DNA of 64,000 nt from an uncultured Lachnospiraceae bacterium (lineage in GTDB: Bacteria > Bacillota > Clostridia > Lachnospirales > Lachnospiraceae). Shown piece by piece: positions 1 through 7,802 of the stretch. Within the stretch, counting starts at the first letter, position 1. The number at the start of each line of letters is the position of its first letter. The notes under the pieces are model-generated. The model was not told the origin of the DNA. It ran no database searches and saw nothing but the letters and a program-made list of their open reading frames with translations. The DNA lies in NCBI GenBank assembly GCA_902781455.1, contig CACZJF010000005.1:33735-97734 (forward strand), given 5' to 3'. The position numbers were made by a program, and so were the translations under genes.

Positions 1-1
1 C

Positions 2-1216
2 GCGCCGCTTCTGTCCCCCGAAGCGTCTGGCAGAGGGAAGACACTCCTGGACCAGCTGATTGTACCTCTTGGGATATCATTTTATACCTTCAACTGTGCC
101 GGCTATGTGATCGACGTAAGCCGGAAGAAATACCCGGCAGAGCACAATCCGCTGCGGTTCCTTCTTTATGTTTCCTTCTTTCCTCATATCATTCAGGGGC
201 CATTCAGCCGATTTGACCGACTGGGCAGGACGCTCTTTGCGCCGCACAGGTTCGACTGGGACCGCATGGCTGCAGGCTTGAGCCGTATGCTCTACGGTTA
301 CTGCGAGAAGATGCTTGTGGCGGACAAGCTTGCGCCGACGGTGAATGCTGTGATGGCTCATCCTTCCGCGACGCCTGGGATCTATCTGTTTGTGGCGATC
401 CTGGGATACGGCGTTCAGTTGTACGCAGACTTCTCCGGATACATGAATATTATGTGTGGACTCTGCCAGGTGCTTGGAATCGAGCTGGAGGAAAACTTCC
501 GGCAGCCGTATTTTGCTGTGTCGATTCAGAATTACTGGAGAAGATGGCATATCACACTCGGCAACTGGTATTCGGATTATGTGTTCTATCCGGCGTCCAT
601 GGGCAAGACAGCGCAGAAGATCGGACGCAAGGCAAGGGACCGTTTCGGCCCGCGCATGGGCAAACTCCTGCCGAGCTACTTCGCCATGGTCTTTGTATGG
701 ACGCTGACAGGGCTGTGGCACGGAGCCAGCTGGACCTTTGTGGTCTGGGGCTGGCTGAACTTTGCGATCATCGTATTCAGCATGCAGGCCGCGCCGGTCT
801 ACGACTGGCTGAAGGGGAAACTGCATATCAGGGACACCTTCTTTCTGTGGAGGATTTTCCAGGTGATCCGCACCATCCTTCTGGTGAGCCTGCTCAGGAT
901 CTTCTACTGTAGTCCGACAGTCGGTGCCGCGCTGGATTATATCCGTATGATCTTTACGCCGAACTGGAATCTGTTCTGGACACGACCGAAGCATGTGCTG
1001 ATCACTGCGTGTGCCGGTACGCCCGTCGCCATGAAGTATATATTCGCAGGAACCCTGGCAATCTTCATCGTGGATCTTATGAAGGAGACCGGGAAGAAGT
1101 TCCGCATCCCGATGCCGGTCCGCATGGTATTCTGGGGCCTTCTGTTCTGTGTCCTGCTCATAGGCGGCGGTGGTGGTGATGCTTCCGTAGGAGGATTTAT
1201 GTATGCGCAGTTCTGA
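2..1216 (+). CDS. MBOAT family O-acyltransferase (DltB/AlgI-like), 5' partial
   Basis: The reading frame is open from the window edge, so the N terminus is missing; 404 residues are visible. It is a polytopic membrane protein of the MBOAT family, which moves acyl groups across the membrane onto extracellular polymers. Visible signatures are PLGISFYTF near visible residue 23, FFPHIIQGPFSRFD near 61, the NYWRRWHITL segment, and GLWHGASWTF with the conserved histidine near visible residue 240. An internal ATG at 107 would cut off the PLGISFYTF motif and is not the true start. The stop overlaps the next gene by 14 bases. Neighbours (SGNH protein, acyl-adenylating ligase, carrier protein) match the DltA/B/C/D logic, so the acyl donor is probably carrier-bound. 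The acyl group and acceptor polymer are unknown. Confidence 0.85.
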   Translation, partial: APLLSPEASGRGKTLLDQLIVPLGISFYTFNCAGYVIDVSRKKYPAEHNPLRFLLYVSFFPHIIQGPFSRFDRLGRTLFAPHRFDWDRMAAGLSRMLYGYCEKMLVADKLAPTVNAVMAHPSATPGIYLFVAILGYGVQLYADFSGYMNIMCGLCQVLGIELEENFRQPYFAVSIQNYWRRWHITLGNWYSDYVFYPASMGKTAQKIGRKARDRFGPRMGKLLPSYFAMVFVWTLTGLWHGASWTFVVWGWLNFAIIVFSMQAAPVYDWLKGKLHIRDTFFLWRIFQVIRTILLVSLLRIFYCSPTVGAALDYIRMIFTPNWNLFWTRPKHVLITACAGTPVAMKYIFAGTLAIFIVDLMKETGKKFRIPMPVRMVFWGLLFCVLLIGGGGGDASVGGFMYAQF

Positions 1217-2909
1217 GGAAAAGAAAAAAAGTGCTGCGGGCGAAGCCGGGGCGCAGGGAAAGTGCGGAAGCAAAAAAAAGATTTACCTCACCCGGGCTGC
1301 GGGCGCCGCGATCCTTCTTTCTGTTATTCTGGCAGTGAATTACGCGGCATCGTGGTGCTTCGATGACATCCATGGTGCAGATTTCTATAAGTATGACATT
1401 GACCGGCTGGAGAAAGAACATGCGGATGTCGATATGATTATCGTGGGTGCATCCCAGATCTATCATGCGTGCAATCCTGATGTTATTTCCGAGGAAATGG
1501 GCATCGGTGAAGTGATTGACTGTTCTTCAGCGAGTGCGAACAACGATGGACAGTATTTCATGCTGCGGGATCTGCTTCGCAGATTTGACCCGGAGTATGT
1601 GGTACTTGACGCACCGTGGAGCAAATTCCTGGCAAAGAACGAGGAATCAGTCAACCGTGGAAAATTGTTAATATCAGACCGTCTGAAATGGCTGGATAAG
1701 CTGGATTATGCGATGCACTGCTTCAATCTGGAACAGACGCTGAACCTGCTGTTTCCGACATATCGCTTCGGGGGAAATATCTGGGGGACGACCCAGCTGA
1801 AACAGAATTTCTATGACCGCAAAGCAGTCCGGGAAGGCAATCTGGCGGACGAATATAAACAGAATTATCGGAAAAACGGATTCTACTGGTACAAAAGGGG
1901 CATACAGCCTGGCGGCATTCCGGCCGAGGTAAAGCATTATTCCGACGACGAGGTCAGTGAATATGAATATAAATGGACCCTGAAGATATGGGAACTGTGT
2001 CAGGAATATGAAGTTCCTGTCGTCTGGACATCGATGCCCACATCGATGGAGAAGGTTTTCAGTGTCGATGACTATCAGGGCTCCGTGGATTACATGAAGA
2101 AATTTACGCAGAAGCTTGGATGCCCGTATCTGAATTACAATCTTCTGAAGGATCGTGACAAGATCCTGCCGGAGACAGTGTATACGGATGAATTACATCT
2201 CAATGGGGAAGGATCGATAATTTTCTCGAAGATCTTCGCGAAGACTGTAAAAATGGCATTCGATGGAGAGGACACCAGCGAATATTTCTACGACAGTATA
2301 GATGAGATGAAACAGGAGGTGCATCGCGTTGTAGCCTGCAACGCGAAGGCAGTCCCCGACGGAAACGGAAACGTAAAGGTGGAGGCGATGAGCCTGCACA
2401 ATGATGGTATTATCCCCGAATACCGTCTGCTGGTTGTAAGCAATGCGGACCTGAAGAATAGCCGGGAGGACAGAGAAGATACAGGGATCAACGACAGCCG
2501 GGAGAACGACGGGGACATGAGCGGTGAAGCGGATCCCGGAGGAGGAGAGGCAGACGACGCCGGAGAGAAGGATAATGCCGGAGAGGCTGACGACGTCGGA
2601 GAGAAGGATAGTGCCGGAGAGGCGGACGACGTCGGAGAGAAGGATAATGCCGGAGAGGCGGACGACGTCGGAGAGAAGGATAGTGCCGGAGAAAAGGTTG
2701 ACGCTGATGTCAGGGACAGCACCGGAGCTGGCGCAGGGGAAGGCGATGTCGGGACCGAGATCCGCCCATGGCAGGACAGCCCTTCTTTTGTGGTCGGACA
2801 ATCGGAGATTCCTGCCGGCTGTTTCCTGAGACTGGAAGCCCGTGAGAAGGGACAGACAGAAGAATACTGTTTCGCGAACGACCTGAAAAGCTGGTATGTA
2901 AAACTGTGA
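1203..2909 (+). CDS. SGNH-like membrane-anchored protein of the acylation module (DltD/AlgX-like role)
   Basis: 568 residues with a basic N terminus, one membrane segment near residues 32-50 and an extracellular body. IIVGASQIYHAC places a candidate nucleophile at Ser84, and DELHLNGEG gives a candidate Asp329/His332 pair, the block layout of SGNH hydrolases and acyltransferases. It starts inside the end of the MBOAT gene, indicating translational coupling. Such MBOAT partners are thought to complete or assist acyl transfer on the outer face. An acidic 12-residue repeat occupies about residues 447-494. After it comes a short C-terminal segment (residues about 515-568) that could be a small beta domain. 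Assignment rests on motif placement and context; sequence similarity to DltD itself is not obvious by eye. Confidence 0.65.
   Translation: MRSSEEKKKSAAGEAGAQGKCGSKKKIYLTRAAGAAILLSVILAVNYAASWCFDDIHGADFYKYDIDRLEKEHADVDMIIVGASQIYHACNPDVISEEMGIGEVIDCSSASANNDGQYFMLRDLLRRFDPEYVVLDAPWSKFLAKNEESVNRGKLLISDRLKWLDKLDYAMHCFNLEQTLNLLFPTYRFGGNIWGTTQLKQNFYDRKAVREGNLADEYKQNYRKNGFYWYKRGIQPGGIPAEVKHYSDDEVSEYEYKWTLKIWELCQEYEVPVVWTSMPTSMEKVFSVDDYQGSVDYMKKFTQKLGCPYLNYNLLKDRDKILPETVYTDELHLNGEGSIIFSKIFAKTVKMAFDGEDTSEYFYDSIDEMKQEVHRVVACNAKAVPDGNGNVKVEAMSLHNDGIIPEYRLLVVSNADLKNSREDREDTGINDSRENDGDMSGEADPGGGEADDAGEKDNAGEADDVGEKDSAGEADDVGEKDNAGEADDVGEKDSAGEKVDADVRDSTGAGAGEGDVGTEIRPWQDSPSFVVGQSEIPAGCFLRLEAREKGQTEEYCFANDLKSWYVKL
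2541..2684 (+). repeat. In-frame 36-bp tandem repeat, 4 copies
   Basis: Four consecutive 36-bp units inside the SGNH gene encode 12-residue units of the form AGEADDVGEKDN or AGEADDVGEKDS, alternating N and S in the last position. Copy 1 (2541-2576) is slightly diverged. The segment is strongly acidic and probably a disordered linker. Such near-identical units are prone to copy-number change without breaking the frame. Confidence 0.95.
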
Positions 2910-2927
2910 GAAAGTGGAAACAAATCT

Positions 2928-4508
2928 ATGGAAGAAGTGAAGAATCAGGCGCGGTCCCTGGCGGACGCGGTATACAGATATGCGAGTCTGCGGCCTTCCG
3001 TATATGCGGTCATCGACAAGAAGGGCCCTCATACTTATGAACAGCTGTGGGATGAGATAACACTGTGCGCACAGCTTCTGAAGGAGCATGGTGTCGGACA
3101 GGGTGACCGTGTTGTGATGGAGTGCACGCAGGATGCGCTGTTCCTGTCGGTGAATCTGTCCTGCCAGCTGCTGCGGGCAATCTTTGTCGGCGTGGAGCGC
3201 AGGATTGCGCCCGGCCGTCTGGCAGAGATCGTCCGGCAGACAGAGCCGGCCATGCTGCTGACAGCCAGGACGGTGGAAGGACTTGGAAAAACCGGGTTGG
3301 ACGCAGAAGATCCTTCCGGGGACGGAGCAGCCTGTCCGTTTACCGTCAAAGAATTTGAAGCACTTCTGAAGGAGAAGCACGCGCAGAAGAGTGAGCAGAC
3401 CATCGTGGAAACAGAAGCATCTGTGCAAAGGCTCGACCCGGAAACCGTGTCTGAGATTCTCTTCTCGACCGGGACAACCGGAACGACGAAGGGTGCTGTG
3501 CTTACGAATCGTGCCAATGTCGCGAATGCCCAGAACATCATCGACGGCGTTCATATGGGCCAGGATGCGGTGGAGCTGATTCCGCTTCCGATCAATCATG
3601 CCCACGGACTCAGAACCTCATACGCGCATCTGCTGAACGGAAGCACTGCACTGATCGTGAACGGGATTACATTTCCCAGACTCGTCTTCGAACAGATGGA
3701 GAAGTACAGCGCCAATGCGATTGATCTGTCACCGAGCGCGGCGCAGATGCTGATGAACACTTCAGCTGACAGGCTGAAGGAAATCTCAGGCAAGATCGAG
3801 TATGTTGAGGTAGGCGCTGCCTTCCTGCCGGAATCAACCAAGCAGATGCTGAAGGAATGCTTCCCGGCCTCACGCCTGTATAATTGTTATGGTTCCTCCG
3901 AATCCGGAAGGACCTGCAATCTCGAATTCAACAAAGACGACCGTGGCTCCGGCTGCATCGGACTGCCCGTGCCGAACGCGGCATTTGCGGTGATGGACGC
4001 GGAAGGAAAACCCATGCAGTCGGACGCGGAACACACCGGACGCCTCGCGTCTGCCGGTCCCATGAACATGTCGGGGTACTGGAAAGCGCCGGAATTGAGT
4101 GAGCAGACGCTCAGGGATGGATATGTCCTGACAGCCGATGTCTCATATATCGATAAAGATGGATATATCTATGTTCTCGGAAGGCAGGACGATGTAATCG
4201 TATATAAAGGCATCAAGATCTCACCTGAGGAAATCGAAGAAGCAGCGATGGGCTGCAGTATGGTCGCCGACTGTGCATGCATCCCGGAAGCGGACGAAGT
4301 TGCCGGGCAGGTGCCGAAGCTCTTCGTCGTGCCGGCAGACCGCGCGGCCTGGAGGGAAGCGGAATTGTTTGCGTACCTGAAGGAGCATGTCGATGACAAC
4401 CGCATGCCGCGGACCATTGTATTGATCGATGAGATTCCGCGGACTTATAATGGAAAGGTGCTGAGGAAGGAACTGGCGAAGGGGAAGACGCAGGGCCAGG
4501 AATCCTGA
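2928..4508 (+). CDS. Acyl-adenylating ligase (AMP-binding family, DltA-like role)
   Basis: 526 residues of the acyl-CoA synthetase/NRPS adenylation superfamily. The phosphate-binding loop STGTTGTTKG begins at residue 180; YNCYGSSESG (near 318) is the A5 region; GRQDDVIVYKGIKISPEEIEE (near 416-436) is the hinge region; NGKVLRKEL near the C terminus carries the expected catalytic lysine. It should activate a carboxylic acid with ATP and load it on a carrier thiol. The carrier protein gene follows 70 bases downstream and the MBOAT and SGNH genes precede it, so it probably supplies the donor for polymer acylation. D-alanine, acetate or another acid are all possible. The start has a modest ribosome site (gaaagtgga) 19 bases after the previous stop. 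Confidence 0.85.
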   Translation: MEEVKNQARSLADAVYRYASLRPSVYAVIDKKGPHTYEQLWDEITLCAQLLKEHGVGQGDRVVMECTQDALFLSVNLSCQLLRAIFVGVERRIAPGRLAEIVRQTEPAMLLTARTVEGLGKTGLDAEDPSGDGAACPFTVKEFEALLKEKHAQKSEQTIVETEASVQRLDPETVSEILFSTGTTGTTKGAVLTNRANVANAQNIIDGVHMGQDAVELIPLPINHAHGLRTSYAHLLNGSTALIVNGITFPRLVFEQMEKYSANAIDLSPSAAQMLMNTSADRLKEISGKIEYVEVGAAFLPESTKQMLKECFPASRLYNCYGSSESGRTCNLEFNKDDRGSGCIGLPVPNAAFAVMDAEGKPMQSDAEHTGRLASAGPMNMSGYWKAPELSEQTLRDGYVLTADVSYIDKDGYIYVLGRQDDVIVYKGIKISPEEIEEAAMGCSMVADCACIPEADEVAGQVPKLFVVPADRAAWREAELFAYLKEHVDDNRMPRTIVLIDEIPRTYNGKVLRKELAKGKTQGQES

Positions 4509-4578
4509 AGCAGGCAGCGACAGGATAAAGCAGGAAAAAGCATAAAGAACCAGGAAGAATCAGGAAGAGGGAAAAAAC

Positions 4579-4824
4579 ATGGCAAACGAAAACGACAAGA
4601 AACAGCTGATCGAGATTCTCGAAAGTGTCCGCCCGGATGTAGATTTTCAGGAAGAAGACGCGCTGATCGACGATGAGATTCTTTCATCCTTTGACATTAT
4701 TGCTATGGTGAGTGAGATCAACGTTCAGTATGGGATTGAGATCCGCGTAGACGATCTGCTGCCGGAGAATTTTAATTCGGTTGACGCGATCCTGGAACTG
4801 ATCGAGCGGATGGAAGATGAGTGA
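4579..4824 (+). CDS. Acyl carrier protein (DltC-like)
   Basis: 81 residues, strongly acidic. The phosphopantetheine site is Ser37 in DEILSSFDI; the residue usually Asp before this serine is Ser36, a small departure from the common DSL motif. The helix after it (IIAMVSEINVQYGIEI) and the following DLLPENF block are typical of carrier proteins. A GGAAGAGGG ribosome site precedes the ATG. It closes the acylation module and should carry the acyl group made by the ligase at 2928-4508 for use by the MBOAT protein. It could instead serve another pathway, but linkage to the MBOAT makes that less likely. Confidence 0.85.
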   Translation: MANENDKKQLIEILESVRPDVDFQEEDALIDDEILSSFDIIAMVSEINVQYGIEIRVDDLLPENFNSVDAILELIERMEDE

Positions 4825-4911
4825 TGATTCGGATCGTCAGGATTGATTGTATGGAAAAGGGAACGCAGTAAAAGCCAAATCATAAAATTGATAATTGTGA
4901 TTATTTGATGG

Positions 4912-4940
4912 TTTACACAAATTCAGGTTTGCGTTATACT
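4912..4940 (+). promoter_or_regulatory. Vegetative promoter for the 5037 gene
   Basis: TTTACA (4912-4917) and TATACT (4935-4940) are separated by 17 bases, a near-consensus sigma-A promoter. It lies about 97 bases upstream of the chosen ATG. It also argues against an upstream ATG at 4905, which would sit in the promoter. Confidence 0.75.
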
Positions 4941-5036
4941 AAGGAGGACAACTTGTTTAAAGGCCGTGGCAGCAAAGGGAGCGCCCGGCCTGCTGCAGAT
5001 ACCGTTGGTAAAGCGGTATGGAGAGGAGAAGTGAGT

Positions 5037-5900
5037 ATGAAGAGTAGGAAACATGTGTTGAAGATTGCTGCGTTTTTCGCAGTAGTAGCGATGCTGCTTG
5101 GCTGCACCATCTCTACATGGGCACGTGATATCAAGAAGGGCTATCGCGTATATCCCGGTACAAGTTCCTTTAGCCTTGAGCTGAATTCGGGTGAGAGCAT
5201 CTCCAAGATCAAGGTGAATAAAAAGGGCCTGAAGGTAAAGGTCAGAGCGAACAATTATTCGGAAGACGTAATTGTAGACAAGGCGAAGAATGCGGAATAC
5301 AACAAAGAGAATCCGAAGGATCCGGTAAAGGATAACAGAACAATATCTCTCAGAACTTTTTCGACCAAGCCTGGAAAGTACAAAGTGACCTTCAATATCA
5401 AGAAGGGTAAGAAAACAATTAAGAAAAAACAGAAGATTACGGTATATGTCGGACTTCCGTTAACCTCTGTCAAGTTTGCCGGAAAGACCTATAAGATCCT
5501 TGGAAAGTATCAGGGAAGCAAGTATTGGTCTCCGTTCTACTCAAGTTACGATTTTATCACGAAGAAGAGTAAGGGAAAGTTCTCTGCAAAAGCGGGTTAT
5601 GGCTACAAAGTGGTCGGAATTACCTATGAGAAGTACAACGAGAAGAAAAAAGAGTATGAAACAGTGGTCTACAAGAAGGGTGCTTCTTTGCCGTTGTATA
5701 AGAGAAAGGGCGAGTCAGAGACCTATAACAGGGATTACGCAGGCACAAAACATACCTATAAGTATGCACCGGATTACAGCTATACCAGCATAGTAGTATA
5801 CCTGAGGGATACTTTGGAGCCGAAGAATAATGATAATACTTCCAAGTATGTGAAAGGAACGTACGCGACTTCTGTTGGTGTAGAATTCGAAAAGTTCTAA
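5037..5900 (+). CDS. Lysine-rich secreted lipoprotein of unknown function
   Basis: 287 residues. The ATG at 5037 has a GAGAGGAGAA ribosome site and opens with a signal peptide, MKSRKHVLKIAAFFAVVAML, followed by LLGC, a plausible lipobox. The mature part is very rich in Lys, Tyr and Thr (KKGKKTIKKKQKITVYV) with beta-strand-like alternation, resembling Ig-like or bacterial surface beta-sandwich domains, but I recognise no family. It has its own promoter and terminator, so it is monocistronic. Its codon and base composition is more AT-rich than the flanking operons, which may reflect later acquisition. A longer reading from 4905 is rejected because it lacks a ribosome site and would bury the signal peptide. 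Confidence 0.7.
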   Translation: MKSRKHVLKIAAFFAVVAMLLGCTISTWARDIKKGYRVYPGTSSFSLELNSGESISKIKVNKKGLKVKVRANNYSEDVIVDKAKNAEYNKENPKDPVKDNRTISLRTFSTKPGKYKVTFNIKKGKKTIKKKQKITVYVGLPLTSVKFAGKTYKILGKYQGSKYWSPFYSSYDFITKKSKGKFSAKAGYGYKVVGITYEKYNEKKKEYETVVYKKGASLPLYKRKGESETYNRDYAGTKHTYKYAPDYSYTSIVVYLRDTLEPKNNDNTSKYVKGTYATSVGVEFEKF

Positions 5901-5930
5901 TGGTAATTCGCTGTTTTGCATAACAGCAGA

Positions 5931-5962
5931 AAACCGGTCGGGATTTCCCGGCCGGTTTTTTT
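5931..5962 (+). terminator. Rho-independent terminator
   Basis: An 11-bp stem (aaccggtcggg / cccggccggtt, one G-T pair) with a 4-base loop runs into seven T residues, 31 bases after the 5037 gene. Confidence 0.9.
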
Positions 5963-5998
5963 AAGGTGGATGGTCACCTCAGGATCCCAGTTCAGGTG

Positions 5999-6027
5999 TT
6001 GACACCTCCATCTGTGAGTGATAGAAT
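5999..6027 (+). promoter_or_regulatory. Strong promoter for the NitT/TauT-type ABC operon
   Basis: TTGACA (5999-6004), 17-base spacer, TAGAAT (6022-6027). The predicted transcription start falls at about 6034, inside the first palindrome listed next, so this promoter is likely repressible. Confidence 0.8.
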
Positions 6028-6031
6028 TCGG

Positions 6032-6074
6032 ATAAGCAATTGCTTATAAAGTTATTACTGTTAGCTAATAGTAA
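6032..6074 (+). promoter_or_regulatory. Two palindromic operator candidates
   Basis: ATAAGCAATTGCTTAT (6032-6047) is a perfect 16-bp palindrome just downstream of the -10 box. TTACTGTTAGCTAATAGTAA (6055-6074) is a 20-bp palindrome with one mismatched pair. Their centres are 25 bp apart, about two and a half helical turns. The position at and after the transcription start fits repressor binding by a dimeric regulator. The regulator is not identified. Confidence 0.6.
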
Positions 6075-6090
6075 AGGGCAGGAACTTCAG

Positions 6091-6897
6091 ATGGAAGAGA
6101 AGAAAGACCGGCGGCGGGCACTGATCACAAAGATCGTGTTCATCATAGCCATGCTCGTGCTGTGGGAGATTCTGGCGAAGGCGCATATCTTCGGCAAGCG
6201 GTCGGAGCTGGTGTTTCCGCCGCTGGAGGCAATCGGCGCGGCATTTGTAAAGAACTTTTCGACCGGATTTGCCGGTACGAGCCTGTGGCTGTATATCCTG
6301 AATTCGATGCTGCTTCTGCTGGAAGGACTTGTGATTGGCATCGTGATTGCATTTATCTTTTCAGGACTGAGCATGGTCAGCAAGACCATCGATACGATCT
6401 TCAATCTGTGTGTATCGATCTTTGACCTGCTCCCCGGTGTGGCGCTGCTGCCTGTGGTGATTGTGATCTTCGGCGTGAAGCCGGGCGTCATCGTCTTTCT
6501 GGTGGTGCATGCGGTCCTCTGGCCGATGGCCAGAAATGTGCTGGATGGCTTCAAGTCGGTTCCGGAGATTTATGTCGAGTCGGGGCGTAATCTGGGCATG
6601 AACAGCGTGCAGATGCTGACGGGCATCTATGTGCCGGCTTCCGCGACTTATATTATCTCCGGCCTGAAGGTCGGCTGGGCGAGAGCCTGGCGCGGACTGC
6701 TCAGTGCTGAGATGATCTTCGGCATTGCGTCGATGCCCGGCATCGGCATGTACATCAATCAGATGCGTACGAATATGAAGAACGCGGAGATGTATGCGAC
6801 GCTGATCGTCATCATCATCATCGGACTGGTGGTTCAGTACGGTATTCTGGAACCCATTGAACGCGCGACGGTGAAGAAATGGGGGCTGATGAAATGA
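6091..6897 (+). CDS. ABC transporter permease, NitT/TauT (SsuC-like) family
   Basis: 268 residues, about six membrane segments, of the BPD_transp_1 family used by nitrate, sulfonate and taurine importers. The EAA-type loop is seen in ESGRNLGMNSVQML followed by VPASATYIISGLKVGWARAW. The ATG at 6091 is preferred, with GGCAGGA upstream; an in-frame ATG at 6040 lies in the first palindrome and lacks a ribosome site. It overlaps the ATPase gene by four bases (ATGA). Substrate is unknown. Sulfonates, phosphonate-like compounds or a thiamine precursor are all possible for this family; the nearby phosphonate genes are suggestive but prove nothing. Confidence 0.85.
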   Translation: MEEKKDRRRALITKIVFIIAMLVLWEILAKAHIFGKRSELVFPPLEAIGAAFVKNFSTGFAGTSLWLYILNSMLLLLEGLVIGIVIAFIFSGLSMVSKTIDTIFNLCVSIFDLLPGVALLPVVIVIFGVKPGVIVFLVVHAVLWPMARNVLDGFKSVPEIYVESGRNLGMNSVQMLTGIYVPASATYIISGLKVGWARAWRGLLSAEMIFGIASMPGIGMYINQMRTNMKNAEMYATLIVIIIIGLVVQYGILEPIERATVKKWGLMK

Positions 6898-7652
6898 GTG
6901 AGACTGTACTGGAGGTCAGGCATCTGTCGAAGTCATTTTTGAACTCCGGCGGAAAAGAGACAAATGAAGTTCTGAATGACCTGAGTCTGACTGTAGAGAA
7001 AAACGAATTTCTCTGCATCCTTGGTCCGTCCGGCTGCGGCAAGACAACGATGCTGCGCTGTGTGGCGGGGTTCGAGACGTACGAGGGTGAGATTCTGACG
7101 GAGCATGGTGTGACGCATGGACCGGGCACGGACCGGATCATGGTGTTCCAGGATTTCAACCAGCTGTTTCCTTGGAAGACGGTGGAGAAGAATATCCAGT
7201 ACGCGCTGAAGCTTCAGGGAATCAGGGACAAGGCAGTTCTGAAGAAGAAGTCGGACGAGGCGCTCCACAAGGTGAAGCTGGACGGGTATCAGAATTATTA
7301 TCCGTATCAGCTGAGCGGCGGAATGAAACAGAGAGTCGCCATCGCGAAAGCATTTGCCCTGAAACCGGGGATCATCCTGATGGACGAGCCCTTTGCGGCG
7401 CTGGATGCCATGACGAGAAACCGTCTGCAGAGAAAGCTTCTGGAGCTGCATTCGCAGGAGGGCTGCACGATTCTCTTTATCACACATAACATTCTGGAGG
7501 CGATCGCGCTGGGAACACGCGTCATCGTTCTGCAGAACGGCGGGAGGATCGTGGTGGATGAGCGCAACCCGATTCCCAGACCCGTCACACCGGATTCGCC
7601 GGGATATGGCGCATTCTGGACGAAACTGCATGACGCGCTGTATGTGGAGTAA
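6894..7652 (+). CDS. ABC transporter ATP-binding protein, NitT/TauT (SsuB-like) family
   Basis: 252 residues. Walker A is GPSGCGKTTM near residue 45, the Q-loop is MVFQDFNQLFPW, the signature is QLSGGMKQR, and Walker B is IILMDEPFAALD followed by the switch histidine in LFITHN. The ATG overlaps the permease stop, so the two are translationally coupled. An in-frame ATG five codons earlier is possible but less well placed. It energises the importer formed with the permease at 6091 and the binding protein at 7803. Confidence 0.9.
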   Translation: MSETVLEVRHLSKSFLNSGGKETNEVLNDLSLTVEKNEFLCILGPSGCGKTTMLRCVAGFETYEGEILTEHGVTHGPGTDRIMVFQDFNQLFPWKTVEKNIQYALKLQGIRDKAVLKKKSDEALHKVKLDGYQNYYPYQLSGGMKQRVAIAKAFALKPGIILMDEPFAALDAMTRNRLQRKLLELHSQEGCTILFITHNILEAIALGTRVIVLQNGGRIVVDERNPIPRPVTPDSPGYGAFWTKLHDALYVE

Positions 7653-7661
7653 AAGGTTACG

Positions 7662-7694
7662 ATTCACAGCCGCCTGAACCGACAGGCTGTGAAT
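7662..7694 (+). other. Intercistronic hairpin before the binding-protein gene
   Basis: Perfect 10-bp arms attcacagcc and ggctgtgaat enclose a 13-base loop. No T-run follows, so it is more likely an RNA-stability or processing element than a terminator. Such hairpins often let the binding-protein message accumulate independently. Confidence 0.55.
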
Positions 7695-7802
7695 GGTAGA
7701 AAAACAGACAATCATGCGGTACAGCTTCGGCCGGGCTGCCCGATTGATTGATATGGATTGAAGAGAACCTGTATTTTTGACAGTGAAAAAGGGGGATTTG
7801 GC

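Noticed and set aside
77-1273. 398-codon minus-strand frame at the left edge
   Set aside because: Antisense shadow of the MBOAT gene; the + frame carries the family motifs.
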